From positions 1-64,000 of the forward strand of contig NZ_DJJS01000002.1 in assembly GCF_002434265.1 (NCBI RefSeq): a DNA stretch of 64,000 nt, written 5' to 3'. A model generated the notes under the pieces. It was not told the origin of the DNA. It saw only the letters and a list, made by a program, of their open reading frames with translations, and ran no database searches. This DNA comes from Pseudomonas sp. UBA6562 (GTDB lineage Bacteria; Pseudomonadota; Gammaproteobacteria; Pseudomonadales; Pseudomonadaceae). Shown here in pieces: positions 35,063 through 44,175 of this stretch (position 1 is the stretch's first letter; every line of letters begins with the position of its first letter). The position numbers were made by a program, and so were the translations under genes.

Positions 35063-35433
35063 TGGGCGATGCGAATGCAGTGCGGGTCGAGACGGGCAGC
35101 CGCTGGAGCCGGGTTTGCGGGCGCCACGACCTGGTGGCCCATTCGGGCGTGGTCGCGCTGCTCGACGGCAGCCAGGTCGCCTTGTTCTATCTGCCCGGCG
35201 AACCGGGCGAGGATCGGGTGTTCGCCTTGGACAACCGCGATCCACGTTCGGGGGCCAATGTCATCGGTCGCGGACTGATCGGCAGTGTGGCGGGCAAACT
35301 GGTGGTCGCCGCACCCTTGTACAAACAGCATTTCGGCCTGGAAGACGGCGTGTGCGTGGAGGTGCCGACGCAGCGGCTGCGGGTCTGGCTTGCGCGCCTG
35401 CGCGGGGAGGACGTGGAAATCCAGGTGGCGTGA
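35062..35433 (+). CDS. nirD: nitrite reductase small subunit
   Basis: Encodes 123 residues; its ATG overlaps the nirB stop (TGATG), so the two are translationally coupled. It has the Rieske-like NirD fold with SRWSRVCGRHDLVAHSGVVA, VFALDNRDPRSGANVIGRGL and PLYKQHFGLEDG but lacks the Cys/His cluster ligands, as is normal for NirD. Last gene of the nirBD operon. Confidence 0.93.
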   Translation: MGDANAVRVETGSRWSRVCGRHDLVAHSGVVALLDGSQVALFYLPGEPGEDRVFALDNRDPRSGANVIGRGLIGSVAGKLVVAAPLYKQHFGLEDGVCVEVPTQRLRVWLARLRGEDVEIQVA

Positions 35434-35558
35434 AGGACAGCGCGCTCCTCGGGCTGTAGCGGCTCCGACATGAAGGGCGCCCAAGCCGAGGCCCGATGCA
35501 AATCGGTCTCGGCTTCTCTATGCTGGAACACCTTCCCAGCCGCCCGACGATTGCTGCC

Positions 35559-36620
35559 ATGGCCACGCGCAAGCGCAAGACACTTCCCAAGGATTTCGAC
35601 CAACTGCTGGAAAGCGCCTCGCTCGCCGAGTTGATCGCGGTGTTCGACACCTGCCAGCTCGATGCCACCGGTGGCTACAGCAAACGCACCGCCCTCGGCT
35701 TCTACAACTGCCCCGACGCGCTGGTGCGCTGGCTGGTGGCACAGGGCGCCGACATCGATGCCCGCGACGAATACCTGGGAACGGCATTGCACTGCCGCAG
35801 TTCGAGCTGGATGGGCGGGGTCGACCTGTTGCTGGACCTGGGCGCCGACATCGAAGCCCGGGATCGGCGCGCCAACACGCCGCTGCACGCGGCAATCCAG
35901 AGCCACAAGGCCGAATCGGTCGCGGCCCTGGTTCGCCGGGGCGCCGACACACGGGCCCCGGGCCGCAATGGCGAATCCATCATGCACCTCGCACTGGCCA
36001 CCACCTCCAACGGCGACATCGTGGAGATGGCGCAGATCGCGCGCATCCTGTTGGACGCCGGCGTGCCCATCGACGACGAGGACCGTGCCGAGGTCCGGCG
36101 TATCGGCCTTGCCTTCGAGTTTCACCGCGCCGGCTTCAACCCCGAGTCGGTGCCGGCCACCGATGCGGCGCTCGCTACCCTCTACCATCTGTTCGATGTG
36201 CCGCCCGTGCCGGCGCGCTTCGTCCATGACGGCAAGTCCGCGATCGCCGTGACCGCCACCGACTGGCCCGCCCGGCACCGGCAACTGTGGGAGCTGCTGG
36301 TGCCATCGGCCGGTGCGGCGAAGACCGTGCAGGGTGAAGTGATTCGCCTCACCGGTCGCCTCGCCGACGAGATAAACGGCAACGGCGCGGCCAACTGGTG
36401 CGCCGATTTCAAGAAGATGCTCGGCGCGCTGGTGGGGCACCTGGGCAGCGCCATGCCTTTGCCCGAACACAGCGTGGCCGAGGCCGAACGGCTTGCGACC
36501 GCGCTCAAGGGCGGTGACGACCCGGGCGGGTATTGCGACCGCCTGTGCGAGCTGGCCGTAGAGTGGGTCATCGCCAACCCGCAGCCGGTCGCGCTGGGCA
36601 AGCCGGCCTATCGCCGGTGA
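35559..36620 (+). CDS. ankyrin repeat protein
   Basis: Encodes 353 residues from the ATG at 35559 (MATRKRKTLPKDFD); in-frame codons 63 bases upstream could extend it. Ankyrin repeats are visible at about 60-190 (RWLVAQGADIDARDEYLGTA, LLDLGADIEARDRRANTPLH, LVRRGADTRAPGRNGES). The C-terminal 150 residues are an unrecognised helical domain. Probably a cytoplasmic protein-interaction scaffold; no partner is implied by context. The next gene follows 34 bases later in the same direction. Confidence 0.8.
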   Translation: MATRKRKTLPKDFDQLLESASLAELIAVFDTCQLDATGGYSKRTALGFYNCPDALVRWLVAQGADIDARDEYLGTALHCRSSSWMGGVDLLLDLGADIEARDRRANTPLHAAIQSHKAESVAALVRRGADTRAPGRNGESIMHLALATTSNGDIVEMAQIARILLDAGVPIDDEDRAEVRRIGLAFEFHRAGFNPESVPATDAALATLYHLFDVPPVPARFVHDGKSAIAVTATDWPARHRQLWELLVPSAGAAKTVQGEVIRLTGRLADEINGNGAANWCADFKKMLGALVGHLGSAMPLPEHSVAEAERLATALKGGDDPGGYCDRLCELAVEWVIANPQPVALGKPAYRR

Positions 36621-36654
36621 TCGATCACCCTTCGTATGCCTCAAGAGGGACGTC

Positions 36655-37200
36655 ATGGCCTGGCAGTCGCTACTCGAACACCCACGGTTGCGCACGTCGT
36701 TCGTAGCGCTCGATCCGTGGCGCAAGGTGCTGGTCCTTGTGGCCTACCTGCACCGGCAACTCAGGCTGGTCCAGGCGTTCGACCACCTGTACGCACAACG
36801 GCTGACGCAGGTGTTCGTACGCGGGCTGGCATGCGCCTTGGCGGACGACCGCAAGGCGCAGCGGCGTATGCGTGCAGACGTCATGCAGTGCATACCCGAT
36901 ACCGACGACTATCCGGCGCAGGAGGGCGCATGGGCACAGAACCTGCTCATCGCGCTGATCCACGTGCTGGATTTTCGGGTGGAGGGCGATGCGCAAGCCT
37001 TGGCGCGTGGTCTGCGTTCGTCGCTCGACAACATCGATCTGATCCATTACGAAGCCGACGAGCAGTACGACGAAAGCCGCGTATTCGATGAAGAGGTTGG
37101 GCTGCTGCTGGAATTGACGCAGGCCGCCCGGTCGATCAATCGCGAAGCGTGCACCGACATGCGCTGGGTTGCCCAGCTGACGCATCGGTGCAGGGTGTGA
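36655..37200 (+). CDS. DUF416/YjaG-like protein
   Basis: Encodes 181 residues from an ATG with GAGGG upstream. The central IPDTDDYPAQEGAWAQNLLI and ALIHVLDFRVEG segments resemble the E. coli YjaG (DUF416) pattern, in which an acidic IPxxxD loop precedes two helices. Function is unknown. It follows the ankyrin gene by 34 bases, perhaps as an operon, and converges on the RcnB-like gene. Confidence 0.6.
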   Translation: MAWQSLLEHPRLRTSFVALDPWRKVLVLVAYLHRQLRLVQAFDHLYAQRLTQVFVRGLACALADDRKAQRRMRADVMQCIPDTDDYPAQEGAWAQNLLIALIHVLDFRVEGDAQALARGLRSSLDNIDLIHYEADEQYDESRVFDEEVGLLLELTQAARSINREACTDMRWVAQLTHRCRV

Positions 37201-37285
37201 GCCGCAAGGCTGGTAGCGGCTCATCGGTGTTGCCGCTTCCTCAGCGGACACCGACAGCACCCGACCGCAACCTTCCGTACAGACC

Positions 37286-37735
37286 CTAGTAGCCTGTGAG
37301 GATGGAGGTGATCACTCCAGTGGCAATCGCCACCAGCACGTAGTCGCCATTGACGTGCAGCCAGCGGTGCTCGGGTGGCGGGGCGGACAGGTGGCGTGCG
37401 CGCCAGTCGGTGACCCAGTAGCGGTCGTCGCGGAAGCGCGGCTCCACGACATGCCCGCGCCGCCATTCCTGATGTGGGATCGGCAGGCCGGCTTGCGGGC
37501 GGAAGTGGGCGTCGCGGTAGGCCGGGTGGCCGCCACGGCCAGGGTGTGGCTGGGCGCGGTTGGGATGGGCCTGCGGGTGTCCTGGCTGTGGGCCAGGCGG
37601 TTGCGCACGGCCTTGCTGCGGCCCCCCACGATGATCGCCCGGACCACCTTCCGGCCCGCCGCCCGGTTGGGCGAAGCTGGCCAGCGGCATGCCCAGCATC
37701 AGCACTGCGCACAACGCAGTCAGGTTCTTTTTCAT
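37286..37735 (-). CDS. RcnB-family periplasmic protein
   Basis: Encodes 149 residues. Residues 1-22 are a signal peptide (MKKNLTALCAVLMLGMPLAS). A Gly/Pro/His-rich linker (about 24-75) leads to the RcnB domain with RFRDDRYWVTDWRARHL, LHVNGDYVLVAIATGVI. RcnB in E. coli affects nickel/cobalt export; His-rich members are common in Pseudomonas, usually of unknown role. GAAAGGA precedes the start. Confidence 0.8.
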   Translation of the reverse strand: MKKNLTALCAVLMLGMPLASFAQPGGGPEGGPGDHRGGPQQGRAQPPGPQPGHPQAHPNRAQPHPGRGGHPAYRDAHFRPQAGLPIPHQEWRRGHVVEPRFRDDRYWVTDWRARHLSAPPPEHRWLHVNGDYVLVAIATGVITSILTGY

Positions 37736-38013
37736 CGGATGTTCCTTTCACAGTTCAAGGGCGCCGCCTGGGTCCGGCTCGTTGCCTGGCGGCGAACGAA
37801 GCACGGTGGGGGCTTGGGAAATATGACCACGGCTTTGCGTCAGTTGCCGACAGCAAGAGGTAAAGAACGGGTAAAGCCCAGGCAGAAGGCACCTTGCACC
37901 CGCGTTGAACTTTCCGCCTGCGCAAGCTCCAAAAATGGACCAGACCAGGCACGTCAGCGGTGGCCGTTTCCAAGCCATGTCCGCTACCCGAAACCTTCTC
38001 AAGGATGTCCCCC

Positions 38014-38835
38014 ATGAGCGACCGCCCCATCTATTCCGCCGACGGCCAGAGCGCCGCGTTCCAGACCGCCGTCAGCAATGCCCAAGCCACCTTCAGGTTC
38101 TTCTGGCGCGAATTGTCGTGGGAGGCGCGGCGCATCATCCCCGCGCTGGAAGTGGCGGCGGTGAAGATGTCCTTCCCGGTCGACAGCGACGATCCGGAAG
38201 CGCCCAGCGTCGAAAACATGTGGCTGAGCGAGGTCGACTTCGACGGCACGTCCATCAGTGGCGTGCTGCTCAATGCGTCGGAATGGATCACCGAGTACGC
38301 CGAGTCGGAGTGGGTGACGCTGCCGTTCTCGAGCCTCAACGACTGGATGTACGTGAGCCAGGGCGAGGTCTGCGGCGGTTTCACCATCGATGTGCTGCGC
38401 AGCGAGATGTCCGACCAGGAGCGCGCCGAGCACGATGCGGCCTGGGGCCTGGATTTCGGCGAGCCTGGCACGGTGCGGTTGGTGCCGGCAGGCGAGGGCC
38501 AGGCAGAGGCCGTAGTGTCTCGCGGGCTGGACACGCCCTACGACCGTCAGGTGCTCGAAGCGCTGGACGCAGGAGACCATCCCATGGCGGTGAACATGCA
38601 GGAGAAGGTCGAAGAAGGCCTGCGCCAGTACCCCAGCATGATCACCGAAGCCGACGAAGCCGGCTGGCTGTTGATGCACCACCAGGCACTGGCGGGCAAT
38701 TACCTCGTGGTACGCAGCCTGTTGCAGCACGGCGCCGACGCCTCGGCACGCACCGACGGCGGACAGACGGCGGCACAGTTGGCGCAGGAGGCCGGGTGGA
38801 GCCGGGTGGCGCGGCTGTTGCGCGGCGAGGCCTGA
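38014..38835 (+). CDS. DUF2314 protein with C-terminal ankyrin repeats
   Basis: Encodes 273 residues from an ATG with AAGGA upstream. Residues about 25-160 resemble DUF2314 (FRFFWRELSWEARRIIPALE, MWLSEVDFDGTSISGVLLNA, WMYVSQGEVCGGFTIDVLR). Residues about 185-273 are ankyrin repeats (AGWLLMHHQALAGNYLVVRS, LLQHGADASARTDGGQTA). DUF2314 has no assigned activity. It is followed by a convergent ADP-ribosylglycohydrolase gene. Confidence 0.75.
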   Translation: MSDRPIYSADGQSAAFQTAVSNAQATFRFFWRELSWEARRIIPALEVAAVKMSFPVDSDDPEAPSVENMWLSEVDFDGTSISGVLLNASEWITEYAESEWVTLPFSSLNDWMYVSQGEVCGGFTIDVLRSEMSDQERAEHDAAWGLDFGEPGTVRLVPAGEGQAEAVVSRGLDTPYDRQVLEALDAGDHPMAVNMQEKVEEGLRQYPSMITEADEAGWLLMHHQALAGNYLVVRSLLQHGADASARTDGGQTAAQLAQEAGWSRVARLLRGEA

Positions 38836-38921
38836 TACACGTCCGCTGGCGGACCGGCTCGATCACGACCTGGCGCACGGCAGGGCCCTGCGCCAGGCCG
38901 GCCATTCAAAACGCAAGGCCC

Positions 38922-39938
38922 TCAGCCCTGCGGCGCCCGCTCGAACAACTGCGTCGCCAAGTCCCGAATCCGCTGCGACCCGGCCACTTTCGCCACCCAC
39001 TCGGGCGGCATGCCCGACACCCCATACAGCGCACCGGCCAGTTGCCCGGCGGTGGCCGCCACGCTGTCGGCATCGTCGGCGAGGTTGGCGGCCAGCAGCA
39101 CCGCGTCGCGGAAGTTGTCCGTGTGCCACACCGCCCACAGGGCCGCTTCCAGGGTGTCGATCACGTACCCGGACGAGCGGATCTGCTCGCGGACCTTGTC
39201 TTTGTACTCACCGGCATTGATCAGCAACGGGCGCGCCGACAGCGTGCAGACCCGAGGCGCCAGCGCTTCGTGCTTGTCCGCACCGTTCAGGGCCAAGTGC
39301 AACTGCGCGCCGAACAACTGGCAGCACTGCACCGCTTCTTCGGCGCGGTGGGTGACCTCGCTCTGCGCCGCGCTGCCCTGCCAGGTGGCTGGCATGGAAT
39401 GGCGGTGGAAGATCGCGGTGGGCGCCAGGCGGATCAACGAACCGTTGCCGGCGCTGGAGGCTTCGCGGTTGCCAGGCCAGTCGCGGCCCTGCGCCTGCCA
39501 GCCGTGCAAGGCGTCGCGGGTGGCGTTGCCGATGTCGAAGCAGCGGCCGTTGGCGCTGTTTTCGCCGCGTTCGTACCAGCGCAGCAGGCCTTCGGCGTAG
39601 GTGGCGTAATCGAAGCGACCTTGGCTGAGGTAGGTGTCGGCCAGCGCCAGGGCCATGCTGGTGTCGTCGGTCCACTCGCCCGGCTTGAGCTGGAAAGGGC
39701 CGCCGCCGACCATGTCCTGCACATGGCCGCGGTCGCGGGGCTGGAACTCCAGCGTGGTGCCCACGGCATCGGCGATGGCCAGGCCCAGCAGGGCGCCCTG
39801 GGCACGGTCCAGGGCCTGGACGTCGGTCAGCGTACAGGCACGGGTGGCAAGGCTGCGGTCGGCATCGCTGGGGAGCAAGTGCTGATAGCGTGAAACGTAA
39901 GTGTCCAAGGTGTCTTGGGAGCTGCGCAGATCGATCAT
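38922..39938 (-). CDS. ADP-ribosylglycohydrolase family protein
   Basis: Encodes 338 residues from the ATG at 39938, with GGAAAGGA upstream. The dimagnesium site motifs of the DraG/ARH fold are present: QGALLGLAIADAVGTTLEF near the start, WTDDTSMALALADTY, and NLADDADSVAATAGQLAGAL. It probably removes ADP-ribose from a protein or nucleic acid; the target is unknown, and no ADP-ribosyltransferase is visible nearby. Confidence 0.88.
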   Translation of the reverse strand: MIDLRSSQDTLDTYVSRYQHLLPSDADRSLATRACTLTDVQALDRAQGALLGLAIADAVGTTLEFQPRDRGHVQDMVGGGPFQLKPGEWTDDTSMALALADTYLSQGRFDYATYAEGLLRWYERGENSANGRCFDIGNATRDALHGWQAQGRDWPGNREASSAGNGSLIRLAPTAIFHRHSMPATWQGSAAQSEVTHRAEEAVQCCQLFGAQLHLALNGADKHEALAPRVCTLSARPLLINAGEYKDKVREQIRSSGYVIDTLEAALWAVWHTDNFRDAVLLAANLADDADSVAATAGQLAGALYGVSGMPPEWVAKVAGSQRIRDLATQLFERAPQG

Positions 39939-40123
39939 GGGCGTCCTTTCCAGCAGGTGGTGGCAGATTCGCCGTGGCATTGGGTAGGCCAGGACGGTGC
40001 AAGGTGTCGGTGTCGAGTGGGGTTTGCTCGACCGATGCCAGGAGAGGTGGGGGCGATGGGTGATCTTTTCCAGGTCAACGCCGTCCCGCGCCGTTTTCTC
40101 CCCCATTACCTTCACCCTGACAT

Positions 40124-40230
40124 GCTGCGGCCACTGGGTCGTTGAAGCGTCCGAAGACGGCCGGGTAATCGCCACCACGCTCGGCGAAGCACAACGGCTT
40201 GACCTGTCCCACCAGGGTTTCATCGCGCTC
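40124..40230 (-). pseudogene. 3'-end fragment of a second SDR gene (decayed tandem copy)
   Basis: This segment repeats, 140 bases away and with many substitutions, the end of the adjacent SDR gene (40264-40370). Read on the minus strand it gives VKPLCFAERGGDYPAVFGRF, matching VKPLRYAERGDDYPAFFERF of the intact gene. Nothing of the rest of that copy remains. It looks like the remnant of a tandem duplication or of a replaced paralogue. Confidence 0.8.
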
Positions 40231-40247
40231 ACGCTCGGCCTGCCAGG

Positions 40248-41018
40248 TCACCCGCCCTGGCGCGCTGCGGCCATCTGGTCGTTGAAGCGTTCGAAGAACG
40301 CCGGGTAATCGTCCCCCCGCTCGGCGTAGCGCAATGGCTTGACCCGCTCCACCAGAATTTCGTCCGCTTCGGGCGCGTGCTGGAAGATGCCCATCACCTC
40401 GTCGATGAACTCGCGCAGCGGCATGGCCTGCGGGTCGTTGGCCTGGCGTTCGCCCATCAGTTCGGTCTGCACGTAGGGCGGTGCCAGTTCGTGCACGCGC
40501 ACGGCGGTGTCCTTGAGTTGGTAGCGCAGCGACTGGCTGTAGGAATGCACGGCCGCCTTGGTCGCGCAGTAGCTCGGCGTCAGTGCCAGGGGCAGGAAGG
40601 CCAGCCCCGACGACACCGTGACGATGGCGGCGTGGGGCTGCTTGAGAAAGTGCGGCAGCAGCCAGCTATCCAGGCGGATCGGCCCTAGGAGGTTGGTGGC
40701 CACCGTGGCCTCCAGTTCGCTGGCGCCGCCTGCGGTCAGCGATTCGCCGCGCATGATGCCGGCGGCGTGGATGACGGTGTTGAGCCGAGGGTAGTCGGCG
40801 ATCAGACGTTCGGCCACGCGTTGGGTGTCGTGTGCGTCGCTGACGTCGAGTACTTGGTAGCGCAGGCCGGGGTTGGCCGCGACCTCGCGCTGCAGCAGCG
40901 CTTCGCGGCGCCCGGCGATGATCACCTCGTTGCCCCGTGCCAGGAAGGCTTTCGCCAGTTCCAGGCCGATGCCGCTGCCGCCGCCTGTGACCAGAAGGGT
41001 ATTGCCTGTGGTGTGCAT
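40248..41018 (-). CDS. SDR-family oxidoreductase (DltE-like)
   Basis: Encodes 256 residues from the ATG at 41018. The cofactor loop is TGGGSGIG near residue 11, the active-site motif is YCATKAA with the upstream Ser in TVSSGLAFLP, and NVIHAAGIMRG-like sequence is the NAG equivalent. An NAD(P)-dependent reductase of unknown substrate. It is divergent from the HxlR regulator gene (120 bases apart), the usual pairing when the regulator controls the reductase. Confidence 0.88.
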   Translation of the reverse strand: MHTTGNTLLVTGGGSGIGLELAKAFLARGNEVIIAGRREALLQREVAANPGLRYQVLDVSDAHDTQRVAERLIADYPRLNTVIHAAGIMRGESLTAGGASELEATVATNLLGPIRLDSWLLPHFLKQPHAAIVTVSSGLAFLPLALTPSYCATKAAVHSYSQSLRYQLKDTAVRVHELAPPYVQTELMGERQANDPQAMPLREFIDEVMGIFQHAPEADEILVERVKPLRYAERGDDYPAFFERFNDQMAAARQGG

Positions 41019-41137
41019 GTCGAGCCTCGCGATGTGGAGTGGGTCGCTCGTCGTCAAGCGACATGCATTACCCTAGGCCGCTGGCGCGCCGTGCGGAAGT
41101 AGGCGCCGGAAAGTGCCGTACTTACCCCGAGGAAACC

Positions 41138-41581
41138 ATGGCCATCGACGATCCCACCCAGCCCGCCCGGCGCAGCCCCACCTGGCCCCACGGCGACGAC
41201 AAGGTCGACCCGGAACTGGACCGCCTGGTACGCGAGATCATCGGCCGGGTCGCCGACAAGTGGACGATGCTGGTGATCGAGGCGCTCGCCGAACGGGGCT
41301 GCCTGCGCTTCACCCAACTGGCGGCGCAGGTCGGCAACGTCAGCCAGAAGATGCTGACCAAGACCGTACGGCAGATGGAGGCCGATGGGCTGCTGGTGCG
41401 TACCGTCTATCCGGTGGTGCCGCCGAAGGTGGAATACCGCCTGACGGAAATGGGCATGAGCCTGGGCGAGGCGTTTTGCGGCGTGTGGTTGTGGGCCGAA
41501 CGCCATCGCCAGACGATCGAGGCGTCGCGGGCGGCCTACGAGGCGCAGGCCAAGGCGCAGGACGACGGGGCGGCGGTATAG
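41138..41581 (+). CDS. HxlR-family transcriptional regulator
   Basis: Encodes 147 residues from the ATG at 41138 after GAGGA. The winged-helix HxlR pattern is clear: GRVADKWTMLVIEALAERG, RFTQLAAQVGNVSQKMLTKT, and VEYRLTEMGMSL. No conserved N-terminal sensing Cys is seen in the DNA-binding core. It probably regulates the divergent SDR gene in response to an electrophile or quinone-like signal; that is inferred from context. Confidence 0.9.
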   Translation: MAIDDPTQPARRSPTWPHGDDKVDPELDRLVREIIGRVADKWTMLVIEALAERGCLRFTQLAAQVGNVSQKMLTKTVRQMEADGLLVRTVYPVVPPKVEYRLTEMGMSLGEAFCGVWLWAERHRQTIEASRAAYEAQAKAQDDGAAV

Positions 41582-41622
41582 GCCCCTCGACCCGCGCTTG
41601 GCGTGAGCCAGTCCAGGCGAAT

Positions 41623-41940
41623 TCAGTCTTCGCCGCGTAACTCCCGTTCGACGTCCGTCAGCGTCTGGTTCAAGGCATCGGCCTCGGTCCGCGTGATCGT
41701 ACCGTTGCGCGCTTGCAGATTGCCCGCACGGGTCTGCACCTCGCCTACCGAAACGTGCAGTCGCTCGGCCTGTTGCGGGGACAGGGCCTTGGCTTGCGCC
41801 TGCTTGTCGATCCACAGGTTGAGCGACGCGGCCCGCTCTTGCAGGTAGTCGCTGTCGCTCTGCGGCGCGTCGTGCGTGCAGGCGGGGAGGGCCAGGCAGC
41901 AGAGGGTGAACAGGGTAGCGGGCATGAGCGCTTTGAGCAT
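41623..41940 (-). CDS. small lipoprotein
   Basis: Encodes 105 residues with a lipoprotein signal peptide ending in LPAC (Cys21). The mature part is helical and polar (ERAASLNLWIDKQAQAKAL, QAERLHVSVGEVQTRAGNL), probably a periplasmic coiled-coil. Function unknown. It converges on the HxlR gene. Confidence 0.7.
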   Translation of the reverse strand: MLKALMPATLFTLCCLALPACTHDAPQSDSDYLQERAASLNLWIDKQAQAKALSPQQAERLHVSVGEVQTRAGNLQARNGTITRTEADALNQTLTDVERELRGED

Positions 41941-42143
41941 GGTGCGGTCCTGTAGAAAGGGGGCGTGGCTGTATCGGTTGGGCTGGGTGGCGAGCAGTGG
42001 GTCACGACCGCCGCCAGTGCCGGGTCATGGCGCAGCGCCCTTATAGGCATTCGCCGAGCGTAATGCCAGCGCCGCCCATCGGCGTACCTCCACGTCGGGT
42101 CACGGCCCACTGGCGGCCCACCGAATGCTGCTTGCCGAGCCTC

Positions 42144-43325
42144 TCAGCACGCCTGCGCGCAGGGCCGTGCCCTCAGCTTCCAGCCACTGAGCAGCGCCAA
42201 CCCGAGCAGCCCGGCCAGGTAAAGCTGCGCAGCGCCCACCAGCCCCAACCGCGGCACCAGCACACTGACCAACAGCACCGGCACGCAGAACGCCAGGTAG
42301 CTGAGCACATAGAAGGCCGCCAGCAAGCCTGCGCGCTGGTCAGGCTCGGCCAGGGGCAGCAGGCTGCGCGTGGCGCCCAGAAAGCCGCTGCCAAAGCCGA
42401 TGCCGGTCACCACCGTGCCGACCATCAACAGCGTCAGTTGCCCACTGAGCACCGCCAGCCACAGCAAGATCGGCCCCGCCGCCAAGGCCAGGCTGCCCAG
42501 TCGCAGCAAGCGCTCGGCGGGCCAGTGCCGCAGTCCGTGCAGGCAAGCGGCACCGCTGAGGGTCAGGCCCGCCACCGCCACGGCGCCCAGCAGCACCGAG
42601 GTCGTGCCGGTCACCGCCTTGGCCAGGCCCGGCATCAGCGACAGATAGAACCCGCCCGTGGCCCACACGGCCAATTCCAGCGGCAACACGCGCCAGAGCA
42701 TGGCGCGGGCCTGGGGCGGCACCGACAGTCGCGGTCGCAGCGCCGCCAGGGTGCCGGGCCGGCGCGGCAACAGGTCCGGAACGCCGAGCAGGCACAGGGC
42801 AAGCAGCCCGAACGTGCCGAGAAACACCTTATAGGTCAGCTGCAACGGCAGCGGCGCATAGGTGACCAGCAGGCCGCAACCCACTGCGCCGGCGGCCATG
42901 CCGAGCAAAGGGGAAAGGCTGTTGAGCCAAGGGCCGCGCTGCTGATCGCTGTCCAACAGCGCCGCGCCCAAGGCGCTGGTGGCAAGACCGGTCGCGACCC
43001 CTTGCACGGCCCTGGCAGCGATCAAGTCGTTGAGCCCGTGGGCCTGGTGGAACAGCAGCAGCGAACCGATCTCCATCAGCACGGCGCCCAGCACCACCGA
43101 GCGCCGCCCCAAGTGATCTGACAGACGACCGCCGACCAACAGCGCGGCAAGCAGTCCGAAGGCGTAGATGGCGAAGACCCAGGTCAGCCAGAAGGTGGAG
43201 AACCCCCAGGCCTGCTGGTAGCTGGCGTACAGCGGCGTCGGCGCGCTGGAGGCGGCCATGAAGGTGAAGAGCAGGGCACCGAACACGCCCAGGCGGGCCT
43301 GGATGCCGAATGGAGAAGGTTTCAA
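42144..43325 (-). CDS. MFS transporter (drug-efflux-like)
   Basis: Encodes 393 residues with about twelve membrane segments. The signature between helices 2 and 3 is GGRLSDHLGRRSVVLGAVLM, and SSAPTPLYASYQQAWGFS in helix 1 is typical of a Pseudomonas efflux subgroup. Substrate unknown. It is divergent from a TetR gene with a 99-base intergenic region, implying that regulator controls it. Confidence 0.87.
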   Translation of the reverse strand: MKPSPFGIQARLGVFGALLFTFMAASSAPTPLYASYQQAWGFSTFWLTWVFAIYAFGLLAALLVGGRLSDHLGRRSVVLGAVLMEIGSLLLFHQAHGLNDLIAARAVQGVATGLATSALGAALLDSDQQRGPWLNSLSPLLGMAAGAVGCGLLVTYAPLPLQLTYKVFLGTFGLLALCLLGVPDLLPRRPGTLAALRPRLSVPPQARAMLWRVLPLELAVWATGGFYLSLMPGLAKAVTGTTSVLLGAVAVAGLTLSGAACLHGLRHWPAERLLRLGSLALAAGPILLWLAVLSGQLTLLMVGTVVTGIGFGSGFLGATRSLLPLAEPDQRAGLLAAFYVLSYLAFCVPVLLVSVLVPRLGLVGAAQLYLAGLLGLALLSGWKLRARPCAQAC

Positions 43326-43340
43326 AGTCAGGGCTCACTA

Positions 43341-43365
43341 AAGCTAATTAATTGCGTTAGAGCTT
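43341..43365. promoter_or_regulatory. possible TetR operator in MFS/TetR intergenic region
   Basis: An imperfect palindrome AAGCTAA...TTAGAGCTT lies in the AT-rich intergenic region, and TAGCTTT at 43395-43401 is a further inverted half of AAAGCTA at 43340. This fits a TetR-type operator, without proof. Confidence 0.35.
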
Positions 43366-43424
43366 ATAGCGAGCTTTTCATAAAAGCAATTTCTTAGCTT
43401 TTGTATTCGGTTATGATGCGCGCC

Positions 43425-43988
43425 ATGACCATCAAACACTCCCGACCCGGTGGCCGTAGCGCCCGGGTGCAGCAGGCCATCCACGATGCCGTCCAGGCGC
43501 TGCTCGACGAGCAACCGCGCGATTCGCTGACCGTTCCGCTGATCGCGGCGCGCGCCGGTGTCACCCCTTCGACCCTCTACCGCCGCTGGGGCAAGCTGTC
43601 CAACCTGCTGGCCGACGTCGACCTGCAACGCCTCCAACCCGACGAGCCGCCCGAAGACACCGGCAGCCTGGCAGGCGACCTGGCCTGCTGGCTGGAACGC
43701 TATGTCGACGACCTGGTGTCGTTGCCCGGCCAGACCATGCTCCGCGACGCGATCATGGCCACCGAAGTGGGCTGCACCGTGCGTTGCACCGAGCCCACGC
43801 GCGAGCGCCTCGAGATGCTGCGCGAACGCGCCCTGGTGCGCAACGAGCCTACGCCGCCGATCAACACGCTCATGGACGGGCTGGTGGCGCCGCTGATCTT
43901 CAGAACGCTGTTCGGCGGTGAGCGGCCCGATGTCGAGCTTCAGCGGCAGTTGCTCGACCAGGTGCTGGCAAGTGCGCGTGGTGCCTGA
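43425..43988 (+). CDS. TetR-family transcriptional regulator
   Basis: Encodes 187 residues from the ATG at 43425; in-frame ATGs at 43413 and 43416 are alternatives and no choice has a strong ribosome-binding site. The N-terminal HTH is RPGGRSARVQQAIHDAVQAL followed by VPLIAARAGVTPSTLYRRWG. The C-terminal domain (VDDLVSLPGQTMLRDAIMA, LVAPLIFRTLFGG) is the ligand-binding part. It most likely represses the divergent MFS gene. Confidence 0.88.
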   Translation: MTIKHSRPGGRSARVQQAIHDAVQALLDEQPRDSLTVPLIAARAGVTPSTLYRRWGKLSNLLADVDLQRLQPDEPPEDTGSLAGDLACWLERYVDDLVSLPGQTMLRDAIMATEVGCTVRCTEPTRERLEMLRERALVRNEPTPPINTLMDGLVAPLIFRTLFGGERPDVELQRQLLDQVLASARGA

Positions 43989-44175
43989 GGCAGGCCTTGC
44001 GCAGGGGCGGGGCCATCACATGCCAAGGCTCCGCTGCCGTCCTGTCGCACCTTGGGTTGAGGCGCATACATATCTAGCCACTGCGTGATACCTGCGTCCT
44101 TACAGTCGAGTGCGGCAAACGGCAGAACCGCCGTCCATGCCAAGCACCCATCGTCTCTCGACTGGAGCACAGCCC

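Noticed and set aside
32354..35245. 963-codon open frame antisense to nirB
   Set aside because: Shadow of a GC-rich coding strand: third-position GC of nirB keeps the opposite frame open. No domain is recognisable and nirB is unequivocal.
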